The notes: a model not told the origin generated them from the letters alone. Positions 34,462 through 43,139 are shown, numbered from the stretch's first letter. The stretch is 50,711 nucleotides of DNA from an uncultured Spartobacteria bacterium (GCA_903882875.1 CAIRYQ010000022.1:1-50711), one strand, 5' to 3'. Translations and numbers: made by a program.

Positions 34462-35837
34462 TTCCGCGCCCCGCGAGGGCTGTGCTGTTTTTTTTCCTCG
34501 GCGCGCTGCTGCACGGCGCGCTGCGCACTGCGGCCTTTGCGGTGGATCTGCGCCACAGGAGCGTGAGCGGCTCCGGGCAGTTTGTGGTGTATTGCGACGA
34601 CCGCGACGCGCGCGGGAGGATCGTCAGCTTCGTCGAGGACGTGAAGGGGCAGCTCCTGCGCGTCCTGCACGACCGCGACGAATGGAAAATCCCGATCGTC
34701 ATTTCCATCGAGCCCGAAGGCGAACCGTCCTCGGTCAGCAGCACGCTCGTGAACACCGTCGCCGGGCCGAAGGTGGACGTCGTCGTGCGTCTCGGGGACG
34801 ACCCGGCGAAAATCTTGTTCCAGCGCCACATCGTCCATGTGCTGCTGCTCGAGATTGCCTATCGCGATCGTCCGCCGCTGCGTGGCGGCGAGCATTTCGC
34901 GCTCCCGCCGTGGTGGCTCACCGAGGGGCTGCTGCAGGACATGCGCGCACACGCGGGCATGAGGGATCCGGACATCTTCAAGAGCATCGTGAACACCGAG
35001 AAGCTGCCCTCTTTCGAGAAACTCCTCACGCAGCCCCCGCTGCAGCTCGACACCGCCGCCGGCGCGGTGGATCGCGCGAGCGCATTTGCGCTCACCACCG
35101 CGCTGCTGAACATGTCCGCAGGCCCGGCGAACCTCGGGCGCTTCCTCCGCGCGTGGCCCGACGGTTCGCGCGATCCGCTCACGCTGCTGGCCCGGCATTT
35201 TCCCATGCTCGGCGATTCTCCGCAGAGCCTCGCGAAATGGTGGACGCTCCAGCTCGCGCAGCTCGGCAAATCCGAGACGCTGCGCGGCCTCTCCGCCGCC
35301 GAGGCGGATGCGGAACTTGCCGCGCTGCTCGCCTTTGACATCACCTCCGGCAAGCCGCCGGTGAGCCAGCACTACGTCCTCGCGGACTTTGAAAAATACA
35401 TCAAGCTCCCCGGCGCGCGGCCCGCGCTGCGTCTCGCGCAGGTGAAGATTTCCATGCTGAGTTCGCGGGCTCACGTCCTCTACCGCCCCATCCTCAAGGA
35501 ATACGAGGAGCTGTGCGGCCTGCTCGCCTCCGGCAAGACCAGCGGCGTCGCCGACCGCATCGCCCGCGCCGAACGGTTCCGCGCCTCCGCGCTCCAGCGC
35601 AGCGAGATGATCGCCGACTACCTGAACTGGTACGAGGCCACGCAGACACCCGGCAGCACCGGGCAGTTCGACCGCTACCTCCGCGCCGTCGAGGATCGCG
35701 ACGCGAAAAAGCGCCAGCCCGCCGCGCCCGTGGACCCGAGGATCGCCGAATACCTCGACGCGCTCGAACAGGAATTCGCCCCGCTGCGCCCGAACATGCT
35801 CCCCGGCGACGAACCCACAGGCAGCGCGCGGCGGTGA
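34458..35837 (+). CDS. Secreted protein resembling a degenerate zinc metallopeptidase
   Basis: A 459-residue protein with signal peptide ~1-28. Around residues 135-170 it has HIVHVLLLEIAYR followed by LPPWWLTEGLLQDM. In peptidase-MA/gluzincin relatives this place reads HExxH followed by P-x-WL-x-EG. Here the first His-Glu pair is missing, so the zinc site seems lost although the WLTEG acid segment is kept. The C-terminal half is helical. It is translationally coupled to the zinc-ribbon membrane protein (ATGA overlap), so the two probably form one envelope complex. The peptidase relationship is inferred from a short motif only. Confidence 0.6.
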   Translation: MIPRPARAVLFFFLGALLHGALRTAAFAVDLRHRSVSGSGQFVVYCDDRDARGRIVSFVEDVKGQLLRVLHDRDEWKIPIVISIEPEGEPSSVSSTLVNTVAGPKVDVVVRLGDDPAKILFQRHIVHVLLLEIAYRDRPPLRGGEHFALPPWWLTEGLLQDMRAHAGMRDPDIFKSIVNTEKLPSFEKLLTQPPLQLDTAAGAVDRASAFALTTALLNMSAGPANLGRFLRAWPDGSRDPLTLLARHFPMLGDSPQSLAKWWTLQLAQLGKSETLRGLSAAEADAELAALLAFDITSGKPPVSQHYVLADFEKYIKLPGARPALRLAQVKISMLSSRAHVLYRPILKEYEELCGLLASGKTSGVADRIARAERFRASALQRSEMIADYLNWYEATQTPGSTGQFDRYLRAVEDRDAKKRQPAAPVDPRIAEYLDALEQEFAPLRPNMLPGDEPTGSARR

Positions 35838-36056
35838 GCCGGGGCGGAGATCGGCGGCGGAAACCGTCAGCACTTAGCCTTGCCCCGCCGCTCCGATACC
35901 GCAAAGCTCCGCCTCATCGCTGACTATCAGCTTAGCCCTTGCTTCCATGCCTCGCCTTGCTGAGGCAAGGTGTGTATCTGGATTATTTAGTCGCGAAAGA
36001 AGCGACAAAAATCGCATGAAATCAATATCTGAATATTTGAAATGGAAGGAGAACTA

Positions 36057-36391
36057 ATGAGTCGAAAAAAGGCCGTAATTATGGCGATGACTGCAAGCGG
36101 GGTTTTAACAAGCGTCTGCTTGTTGATGCTCTCCGTTAATCATGGGAAAAACGTCGAATCCATTTCCCGGGTGCATTTATCGCGTTTAGCTTGGGGCAAT
36201 TGATCGCCATTATTATCGGCATGTACCGAGCTGCGATAGATAAATCCCAAGGTTTTCTGGTAACGCTTGCGGCCTTTGGGTGTGCATTAGCTGTGTTTGG
36301 AATTTGGATTGTAGTAATGACAATTAAGTATGGCATCACTCAATCGGATCCTGCGGGCAATGGGCGATTGCCAGCGATCGAAAAACACTAG
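36057..36391 (+). pseudogene. Small membrane protein gene broken by a frameshift
   Basis: A strong Shine-Dalgarno (AAGGAG) precedes the ATG at 36057. The first frame gives 48 residues with one hydrophobic helix (GVLTSVCLLMLSV) and stops at 36203. The frame one base off continues from about 36170 as AFIAFSLGQLIAIIIGMYRA and a further helix (AAFGCALAVFGIWIVVMTI) to 36391. Together they make a plausible protein of about 110 residues with three membrane segments. The shift lies near CCCGGG at about 36166-36171. It could be a real mutation or a sequencing indel. The region is AT-rich relative to its neighbours. Family not recognised. Confidence 0.55.
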
Positions 36392-36618
36392 AACTGGTTT
36401 CACAATTACCGAAGCGTGATCAGCAAGCAGGCGACATGAAAGAAGGCTTGGGACAAGGGACTGAGATAAGGGTTAGACTGATTATCGCGCTAGAAACCGA
36501 TTAGGTCCAAACACCGATCGCCGTCCGCATCGCTCCCCATCGGCAGAAGAAGGCGATTCGCGAGAAGCCGCAGGAGTCGGGTTGACTCGTGCAATGCAGG
36601 CGATCAACCTGCTGGCGC

Positions 36619-37086
36619 ATGAACCAACGCACGTTCCTTTCCATCATCGTTGCAGGACTGATTTTCCCGGCGTTCGCGCCGTTCGTGCAGGCGACTTCCA
36701 ATTACCCCTACAAGCGCAATGAGTATGTCACGATCACCCGAGGGAAGTCGCCGGATGGCGTTTTTTCCATCGCCTCACATGGTGAAGGGGATCTCGGGAC
36801 GGATAACTTTAACCTCCACCTCATGGACGCGAAGACGGGCAAGAAGATCGGCCCGCTCACGGGAGATCCCGAGAATACGTGGGGGGCTGATACGCTGGCG
36901 GGCGCTTACCATGCGAATTGGTCGGCCGACTCGAAGTCCGTGACGATCTCCTACCGCTCCGATCGGCACACCGTCTCCTGCATCAAATTCAAGATCGAGA
37001 ACCGGCGCGCTTCCCGCGTGAGCGGCCCGACTCCGATCACCGACCGTCAGGCCAAGGAGTTTGGCTGGCCCGATCTCAAGAACTGA
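36619..37086 (+). CDS. Hypothetical secreted protein
   Basis: A 155-residue protein with signal peptide MNQRTFLSIIVAGLIFPAFA. The mature part has WD40/TolB-like blade wording (SPDGVFSIASHGEGD, LHLMDAKTGKKIGPL, HANWSADSKSVTISYRSDRH) but is only large enough for two or three blades. No catalytic motif is seen. The flanking gap of about 230 bases upstream contains no other gene. Function unknown. Confidence 0.6.
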   Translation: MNQRTFLSIIVAGLIFPAFAPFVQATSNYPYKRNEYVTITRGKSPDGVFSIASHGEGDLGTDNFNLHLMDAKTGKKIGPLTGDPENTWGADTLAGAYHANWSADSKSVTISYRSDRHTVSCIKFKIENRRASRVSGPTPITDRQAKEFGWPDLKN

Positions 37087-37177
37087 GTCGCGCGGGCAGT
37101 TTGCATCAATTGCGGCACAGGCACCGTTTCTGCCAAGGTTGGCGCATCAAAATCGCGGCAGCGATGCGAGGAAGATT

Positions 37178-37212
37178 CCGGGTGGAGCACGCGACTCGCG
37201 TGCTCCACCCGG
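37178..37212. repeat. 35-bp near-perfect palindrome (REP-like)
   Basis: A perfect 16-bp stem (37178-37193 with 37197-37212) closes on the loop ACT. The arms read CCGGGTGGAGCACGCG and its complement. It lies in the gap between two convergent genes of unknown function. It has no T tract, so it is more like a REP-type palindrome than a terminator, though it could stop transcription from both sides. Confidence 0.85.
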
Positions 37213-37302
37213 GACTTGCCGTCGCTCGCCAGCGTAACTTTGACGTGTCGGCCCTGAGGGGCAGGGCAAATCTTGACAAGCGGAAGGCTCCTGAATCCCA
37301 CG

Positions 37303-38028
37303 TCAGCGCCAGAAATTTTTCCAGCCGGTGGCCATGACAAACGGCAGCGGCTTTTCTGCGCCGAACGCCAGCCGCCGCGAACGCTCGGAACTCGTGATCG
37401 AAAACGTCGCGTGATCCATTTTGTCCGCGGACGTGAAGACGAGGTGCGCGACGGTTGCGCCCTCGGCGAGCGATTCGAGCAGCGTGTCCGCGGTCACCGG
37501 AGCGACGTAGCGGACCTCGACCGTCCCGGCGGGATGGAGCAGGAAAAATTTTTGCCCCTGCGTGCCGCGGGCGCCGGCGTTCTGCCCGCTGTCGGTGAAG
37601 TGATATTCCGCGCCGGGGCCGAACTTCAGATTGCCGATCCAAAACGTGTTGCCGAAATTTTTGGGGTTGGGAACCGTAGTCATCTCATAACTTGAGAGGA
37701 TGTTCGATCCCGCCGTGTTTTTGGTCTGTATCAGATGGAAGTTCTTTTTCGTCTTCCGATCGGCAAATGTGGGGCCTGTGCCGGGGTGGAAAGTCAGCAC
37801 GCCCTCGGGCAAATCCCACTGCTCGATCCGGATGCCGGAACCCACATTGCGCTGCGCACGGCCAAACCGTTCGATGATCGCAGCCCGGGCATCGTCCGAA
37901 GATTTGCCACGGATTTCAGCCGCAATTTTCTGAACCACATCCGGCGCATCCGAGAGATCCGGCGCCTGCGAGCCGAAGGTGGTTTGCACCGTGAAAATGA
38001 GGACGAGGGGGAGGAATACGTGTCTCAT
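37303..38028 (-). CDS. Hypothetical secreted protein
   Basis: A 241-residue protein. The start at 38028 gives signal peptide MRHVFLPLVLIFTVQTTFGS; an ATG five codons upstream (38043) is an alternative. The mature part has a short helix (VVQKIAAEIRGKSSDDARAA) and then a beta-rich domain (WDLPEGVLTFHPG, FWIGNLKFGPGAEYHF, GTVEVRYVAP, DHATFSITSSERSR). I do not recognise the family. It is divergent from the PIG-L gene across 121 bases. Confidence 0.6.
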   Translation of the reverse strand: MRHVFLPLVLIFTVQTTFGSQAPDLSDAPDVVQKIAAEIRGKSSDDARAAIIERFGRAQRNVGSGIRIEQWDLPEGVLTFHPGTGPTFADRKTKKNFHLIQTKNTAGSNILSSYEMTTVPNPKNFGNTFWIGNLKFGPGAEYHFTDSGQNAGARGTQGQKFFLLHPAGTVEVRYVAPVTADTLLESLAEGATVAHLVFTSADKMDHATFSITSSERSRRLAFGAEKPLPFVMATGWKNFWR

Positions 38029-38149
38029 GATGCTGCGGAACATAGGCGATGCGAGCGGCGAGCGCCAGCGTCTGAATCCGGCTTGCGTGCGACGATTCCG
38101 TGCTTGTCGTCCGCACACGCGTTCACGCACACATTCAGGCATCCTCCTG

Positions 38150-39031
38150 ATGAAAGTCCTCTTCGTTCACGCGCACTACGACGATTACGAATTCACCGCT
38201 GCCGGCACCTTCGAGCTGTGGCGGCGGAAGCTCGGGACGGCATTCCAGCCAAAGGTGCTCGTGTGTACGGATGGCAAGGCCGGGCATCATTTTCGCACAC
38301 GCGAGGAGACCGGGCGCATCCGGTTTGATGAGCAGATCGTCTCTGCAAAACTCGGCAGCTACGACTTTGAACTGCTTCGCCTGCCGGACGGCCAGGTGCC
38401 GCGCGAGGCGTGCCTGCAGGTGACGACCGATCTGCTCGCCGCGCTGTGGAAGGCCATCCGCGATTTCGAGCCGGACTATCTTTTCTGCCCGCCGCTGCCG
38501 GAGGATCCGCTCGCGGGTGTCCATAATGATCACATCACCATCGCCGACGCCGTGCGCCGCGTGGCCTACATGATCAATGTGCCGCACGCGTTCACGCCCG
38601 AGTATCCGGCCGACGAGACTGCATCGCGCCCGTGCAGGGTGCCCGTGATCGTGAACGTGTACGACGGCTACATGTCCGGCGCGAATTCGCACGACATCGC
38701 AGTGGACGTGGAGGCTGCGTTTTCAAAAATCCGCGAACTGACATGGTGCCACCAGTCGCAGGTCACCGAGTGGCTGCCGTGGGTCGGCCGCCACAACATG
38801 GCCCCGCCGAAGTCCGAGGCCGAGTGGTCGGAAATCCTGCGTGCGCGTTTCGATCGGAAGAATCGCGAACTCGGAATCCGCAGCGCGCACGCAGTCGAGG
38901 TCTTCCGCGTCACGTCGTGGGGTGTCGTGCCGACGAACGAACAACTGCTCGCGGACTTTCCGCCAATCGTGCGCGAGGCATCGAATCTCGATGCCCTCGC
39001 GTCGCGGCTGAAACGCTGGCGCTGCGAGTAG
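38150..39031 (+). CDS. PIG-L family deacetylase
   Basis: A 293-residue protein. The N-terminal metal motif is AHYDDYE (residues 8-14), the AHPDDxE motif of PIG-L/BshB deacetylases with Pro replaced by Tyr; the second motif is the VHNDHI segment. Family members remove acetyl groups from N-acetylglucosamine-type sugars, for example in mycothiol, bacillithiol or lipid-linked sugars. There is no signal peptide, so it should be cytoplasmic. The start at 38150 begins directly at the first beta strand (MKVLFVHAHYDD). The C-terminus includes GRHNMAPPKSEAEW. The substrate is unclear. Confidence 0.82.
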   Translation: MKVLFVHAHYDDYEFTAAGTFELWRRKLGTAFQPKVLVCTDGKAGHHFRTREETGRIRFDEQIVSAKLGSYDFELLRLPDGQVPREACLQVTTDLLAALWKAIRDFEPDYLFCPPLPEDPLAGVHNDHITIADAVRRVAYMINVPHAFTPEYPADETASRPCRVPVIVNVYDGYMSGANSHDIAVDVEAAFSKIRELTWCHQSQVTEWLPWVGRHNMAPPKSEAEWSEILRARFDRKNRELGIRSAHAVEVFRVTSWGVVPTNEQLLADFPPIVREASNLDALASRLKRWRCE

Positions 39032-39172
39032 CCGACGGGATTGGTTTCGTCTGGGCATCTTTTCACTGCTGCCCGAAACGGAGGCTTTAGGCCGGCATTT
39101 TTGCCTCGATATTTTTCTTGCCATCCGGCTGGTTGAATGTTTAGGCTCGCGCAAGGTTCCCTGATTTATCCT

Positions 39173-40417
39173 ATGGCAAAGATACCTGCACCTCGTCGGA
39201 AAGTGGCTCGGATTGTCCAAGACCGCGTCGGCTCATCTTCATCCTCGTCCTCGTCCTCCGACAGCAGTGACTCGTCGAGCAGCAGCGATTCCTCGGACTC
39301 CAGCGATTCGTCCTCGTCCTCCGACAGCAGCGACTCGTCGAGCAGCAGCGATTCCTCGGATTCCAGCGACTCGTCCTCCTCGTCCGACAGCAGCGACTCT
39401 TCGAGCAGCAGCGATTCCTCGGACTCCAGCGATTCGTCCTCGTCCTCCGACAGCAGCGACTCGTCGAGCAGCAGCGATTCCTCGGACTCCAGCGATTCGT
39501 CCTCGTCCTCCGACAGCAGCGACTCGTCGTCCTCGGACAGCAGCGACTCGTCCTCCTCAGACAGCAGCGACTCATCGTCCTCGGACAGCAGCGACTCATC
39601 GTCCTCCGAGAGCAGTGTTTCGTCCTACCCATCGTCATCTTCCTCTGGAGGCATTACGCTCGATCAGGACGACTTCGAGCTAACTAATGCAGATGCTGGC
39701 GACTGGGCTTCTCAGGTCGTCAATTTTACCAATGATACCGGGGAGGACGTTGAGGGCATCGATATTGAGCCAGATGGATCGAACGAAAATGTAGTGGCTA
39801 CAGCAGACGCTGAAGAACCTCCGTTTAAAGTGAAACTCACGGGGCCAAACACATTTACCATTGAGTCGAACTCAACTGCTACCCCCAAAGGAAGACCGAA
39901 GAAAACTTTCAGCTTGGCTTTCACAGGACCTAATGGGACAAAACTCGGCACCGTGGCCACGAATGTGGGAGTGATGCAGACGCTGGTTTCCGCATTGACA
40001 GACTCCGTGGATAATGGCGCGCTTCACCCACCCTTGCTGCAGCTCGGCCTTAATATTAAAAGCACATTTACTCTTAGCGCCGGAACTGTAGGTTTCACGA
40101 CTCCTGGCGCTTCTGAAGTTGCCGGTGCAACAGCGTCCGGGCAGTTCACAATTGCTCCATTTGTAGTGGATTATAGCGCAGGAGTTAAGGAAACATTCAC
40201 TACTGTCAACAAGCAGGACAATATTTCTCTGTCATACCAGACTTCTCTTAGCGCCACTTTGGATGTGTATAAAACCCAATTGCAAACGTGGCAATTGATT
40301 GCAAAATGGCAGCGGGCGTTTTCGTCCAATTGGACAAATACGAGCGACACGTATAGCCTGTCATTTAACATAAAAATAACGGACCGAAAGGCGACTGTAA
40401 CGAGTAATTTCTTTTGA
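39173..40417 (+). CDS. Ser-Asp repeat protein with C-terminal beta domain
   Basis: A 414-residue protein starting MAKIPAPRRKVARIVQD. Residues ~20-150 are almost only Ser and Asp, encoded by exact DNA repeats of 63 and then 24 bases. After the repeats comes a 260-residue beta-rich region with a domain of Ig-like character (DQDDFELTNADAGDWASQVVNF, VKLTGPNTFTIESNS) and a C-terminal segment (FVVDYSAGVKETFTTVNKQ, TYSLSFNIKITDRK). No signal peptide is clear, although a short basic N-terminus is present. SD-repeat stalks of this sort carry surface adhesins in Gram-positives. The gene body after the repeats is distinctly AT-richer than the flanks, suggesting transfer. Confidence 0.7.
   Translation: MAKIPAPRRKVARIVQDRVGSSSSSSSSSDSSDSSSSSDSSDSSDSSSSSDSSDSSSSSDSSDSSDSSSSSDSSDSSSSSDSSDSSDSSSSSDSSDSSSSSDSSDSSDSSSSSDSSDSSSSDSSDSSSSDSSDSSSSDSSDSSSSESSVSSYPSSSSSGGITLDQDDFELTNADAGDWASQVVNFTNDTGEDVEGIDIEPDGSNENVVATADAEEPPFKVKLTGPNTFTIESNSTATPKGRPKKTFSLAFTGPNGTKLGTVATNVGVMQTLVSALTDSVDNGALHPPLLQLGLNIKSTFTLSAGTVGFTTPGASEVAGATASGQFTIAPFVVDYSAGVKETFTTVNKQDNISLSYQTSLSATLDVYKTQLQTWQLIAKWQRAFSSNWTNTSDTYSLSFNIKITDRKATVTSNFF
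39260..39615 (+). repeat. 63-bp then 24-bp tandem repeats coding Ser-Asp
   Basis: The landmark GACAGCAG recurs at 39260, 39323, 39386, 39449 and 39512, exactly 63 bases apart, then at 39536, 39560 and 39584 at 24-base spacing (with GAGAGCAG at 39608). Both units are multiples of three, so repeat number can change without shifting frame. The 63-bp unit codes a 21-residue block, the 24-bp unit an 8-residue DSSDSSSS block. Confidence 0.92.
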
Positions 40418-40503
40418 AACCTCCAAAGCGAAAAAAGGCACGTGGGGAAAGTACTGATACCTGACAATATGGTTACAGTGGGAATGGGTTTTGGGTTTTA
40501 AAA

Positions 40504-41748
40504 ATGCCGACAAATCGTAAGATTGTGAATTTCCTTGCTGCTCTCTGGATTGCTGTCAGACGATGTTCTGTCGTCGTTACGCTGGCCGGGTTGTGGCATG
40601 CGAGAACCATTGCAGAGGAACCGGATAAGGTTCTTTTTCAGCAGCACCTGCCGAAGGTGCCGGCGCATGTAATGGCCGAAGTCACACTGCTTGGAAAGCC
40701 GTGCATCATGATTCTCGATACCGGAGCCGGAATCGTCACCTTGGATAAGTCACTCACGAAGGCGATTCTCTCCAATATTGGAGAAACCAATGTCATGCTT
40801 GCTGACGGAAGCACTCAGACCATGACAATCTTCGAGGGGGCTTCCTTGAAATTGGATCAATTATCCATCGATCGACCTGCGATTACATTCTCGGATCTTG
40901 GCAGGTACTCCCTTTATACAGGGCGTCCATTGTCGGGAGTTATCGGCATGAATGCATTGAGTGTCGGGAAAATCTTCATGAGCCATGACGAAGGCATTTT
41001 TCAAGTTCATATCGGACCATGGAAATTGGATAAATTTGATTGTCAGGAAATCGAGTTGGAAAAAGATTCCCCTGCCGCAGTAATCAAGACTGACATACTT
41101 GGACATTCGGCGAAATTCACGGTTGATACCGGTATGGACGACTGTATTCGCTTGGAAGCAGAAGTATTTGACGCTCTCGTCAAGGAAGGTGCTATTGAAC
41201 CTGCAAAAGTGAATGCCCGCACACTATCGCTGACGGGTATGACTTCATCCACCAGAGGGTGGTTCCTGAAAGGGGAATTGATGGGAAAAAAGCTGGCCGG
41301 AGTTACAGTCGTTTCCAATGCAAAAGCCTCAATTTTGGGTCTGGCGTGGCTATATGGCTTCAACATGGAGATCGATTTCACCAAACGCAAGCTCCGGTAC
41401 CAACTGCGCCGCGATGCCAAATTGCCAGGCAGTGTAGCCATGACGCTCGGTGCCATCCTGCTCTACGAAGGGAGCGGTGCCCAGATCGAACGGTTGCGCC
41501 CCAGCGGCGGAGCGGCGGAGGATGCGGGACTGAAACCTGGTGATGTGATCGAAAAATTCGGCGACATCAAGGCCGGGGCGATGAATGCGGCGGTCATGGG
41601 CGAGGCTGTAGCGGACGCTGCCGGCAAGGAAGTCGCCGTGCGTTTTTTGCGCAAATCCGACGGTGAGCGTGTCAACACGAAACTAAAACTGCCGCCCAAC
41701 ATCTCGGAGTGGAATTTCTCCGGCAGAGAGAGGTCCAACGAAAAATAA
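40504..41748 (+). CDS. Two-lobed retropepsin-like aspartic protease with C-terminal PDZ
   Basis: A 414-residue protein with a long hydrophobic N-terminus (residues ~8-30) that suggests a signal or anchor. Two aspartic protease lobes are seen: ILDTGAG (Asp72) followed by LSGVIGMNAL, and TVDTGMD (Asp208) followed by SILGLAWLYGFNMEIDF. Bacterial retropepsins normally dimerise with one lobe; here both are in one chain, as in pepsin. A PDZ domain follows (about 318-400, ERLRPSGGAAEDAGLKPGDV). The second motif lacks the Ser/Thr after Gly (DTGM). It probably cleaves periplasmic or membrane proteins. It sits 86 bases after the Ser-Asp repeat gene and could process it; that is inference. Confidence 0.82.
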   Translation: MPTNRKIVNFLAALWIAVRRCSVVVTLAGLWHARTIAEEPDKVLFQQHLPKVPAHVMAEVTLLGKPCIMILDTGAGIVTLDKSLTKAILSNIGETNVMLADGSTQTMTIFEGASLKLDQLSIDRPAITFSDLGRYSLYTGRPLSGVIGMNALSVGKIFMSHDEGIFQVHIGPWKLDKFDCQEIELEKDSPAAVIKTDILGHSAKFTVDTGMDDCIRLEAEVFDALVKEGAIEPAKVNARTLSLTGMTSSTRGWFLKGELMGKKLAGVTVVSNAKASILGLAWLYGFNMEIDFTKRKLRYQLRRDAKLPGSVAMTLGAILLYEGSGAQIERLRPSGGAAEDAGLKPGDVIEKFGDIKAGAMNAAVMGEAVADAAGKEVAVRFLRKSDGERVNTKLKLPPNISEWNFSGRERSNEK

Positions 41749-41926
41749 TTGTTTCTCGACTTTGGTATTTCTCTGCTTCACAAGGTTCAAAAGTGATACC
41801 CCTAAGCCTTAGCAGAGTTTGGGTTTTTCCAGAAGCAGCAGATTCTTCTGCGTCTTTCTAGCAGCAACAGGACGTCGTTATCGGTGGCTTGATGCTCCGG
41901 AGTGCGCTCGACTGTCGTGCGAACCT

Positions 41927-43045
41927 ATGCGAAAACTTATCCTCACTAACCGCCAGTCGCCGGGCGACATTGTGATGCTCACGGCGGCGGTGCGGGATTT
42001 GTACCGGAGCCATCCGGGGAAGTTTGCGACGGATGTGCGGACTTCGGGCGGGGCGCTTTGGGAGAACAATCCGCACCTTACCCCGCTGCGGGATGGCGAC
42101 GCGGAGACGGAGCGCATCGCGTGCGGGTATCCGCTGATCCACCGGAGCAACCGCGGGCCGTGGCATTTCATCCACGGCTTCACGCAGCATCTCGCGGAGC
42201 AGCTCGGCGTGGAGATTGCGCCGACGGATTTCAAGGGCGACATCCATCTCGCGGCGAAGGAGCGGCGGTGGATTTCGCAGGTGCAGGAGATCACGCGCGA
42301 GCCGGTGCCGTTCTGGATCGTGAATGCGGGCGGGAAATTCGACTACACGGCGAAGTGGTGGGAGCACGCGCGCTATCAGGCGGTGGTGGATCATTTCCGC
42401 GGGCGCATCCTTTTTGTGCAGGTGGGGGAAAAGGGACACCGGCATCCGCCTTTGCGCGGTGTGCTCGATCTGCGCGGGCGGACGGATCTGCGGCAGCTCG
42501 TGCGGCTGGTGCATCACGCGCAGGGCGTGTTGTGCCCGGTGACGCTGCTCATGCACCTCGCCGCCGCCGTGCCTGTGCGCTCGGGTATGCCGCAGAACCG
42601 CCCGTGCGTGGTCGTCGCCGGCGGACGCGAGCCCGCGCAGTGGGAGGCGTATCCGCACCACCAATACATTCACACGAACGGCGCGCTGCGCTGCTGCGAC
42701 CAGGGCGGCTGCTGGAAGTCGCGCACGGTGCCGATCGGCGACGGGGACAAAAAAGATCAGCCTGCCGCGCTTTGCACGAATGTGGTGCATCTGCGCGATC
42801 CCGCCCTGGGCTTCCTGCGCGACGCGAAAGATCCGGTGCCCGCGCACGCCGCGGCGGATGCCGCGGGACAACGAGCGGAGGATTTTCTGCCGCGGTGTCT
42901 GGATCTCATCACGGCGGAGGAGGTGATCCGGCGCATCAGCCTGTATTTCGACGGCGGTGCGGTGCGGCATCTCACCGCGCACGAATGGCGCGTGTGCGCG
43001 GAGACGATCGCCGGACTTACCGATGTGGAATCTCGCGGCGTGTGA
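41927..43045 (+). CDS. Glycosyltransferase family 9-like protein
   Basis: A 372-residue protein starting MRKLILTNRQSPGDIVMLTA, which matches the GT9 (ADP-heptose/LPS heptosyltransferase) opening with the GDxxMLTAA helix. The sugar-binding half includes WIVNAGGKFDYTAKWW, VQVGEKGH, LRGRTDLRQLVRLVHHAQGVLCPVTLLMHL and HLRDP. The LVHHAQG...MHLAA segment is the usual nucleotide-sugar/acceptor region. It probably adds a sugar to LPS core or a related glycan from the cytoplasmic side. CCDQGGCW is a Cys-rich loop not typical of the family. The start at 41927 fits the motif; an upstream in-frame start adds ~36 non-conserved residues. Confidence 0.8.
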   Translation: MRKLILTNRQSPGDIVMLTAAVRDLYRSHPGKFATDVRTSGGALWENNPHLTPLRDGDAETERIACGYPLIHRSNRGPWHFIHGFTQHLAEQLGVEIAPTDFKGDIHLAAKERRWISQVQEITREPVPFWIVNAGGKFDYTAKWWEHARYQAVVDHFRGRILFVQVGEKGHRHPPLRGVLDLRGRTDLRQLVRLVHHAQGVLCPVTLLMHLAAAVPVRSGMPQNRPCVVVAGGREPAQWEAYPHHQYIHTNGALRCCDQGGCWKSRTVPIGDGDKKDQPAALCTNVVHLRDPALGFLRDAKDPVPAHAAADAAGQRAEDFLPRCLDLITAEEVIRRISLYFDGGAVRHLTAHEWRVCAETIAGLTDVESRGV

Positions 43046-43105
43046 TCCGTCGTGAATGTGCAGGCTTCCCGCTGTCCGTGGAACCGGCTGCTGCCAAAAT
43101 GCCGG

Positions 43106-43133
43106 TTGACACGCCCGCCCCTTGAACTAGAGT
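43106..43133 (+). promoter_or_regulatory. Housekeeping promoter of rplA-rplJ
   Basis: A perfect -35 box TTGACA (43106-43111) and a -10 TAGAGT (43128-43133) are 16 bases apart. Transcription would start near 43140, giving a leader of about 100 bases before rplA. A hairpin ACCGGC/GCCGGT (43083-43088 with 43101-43106) lies just upstream and could end transcription from the glycosyltransferase gene, though it has no T tract. Confidence 0.65.
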
Positions 43134-43139
43134 GCGCGC

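Noticed and set aside
39260-39615. CRISPR-like periodic repeats
   Set aside because: The 63-bp and 24-bp units are contiguous, in frame and code Ser-Asp; there are no unique spacers and no cas genes.
39171-39638. Cys/Arg-rich open frame on the minus strand
   Set aside because: It is the antisense reading of the Ser-Asp repeat and its regularity comes from the repeats alone.
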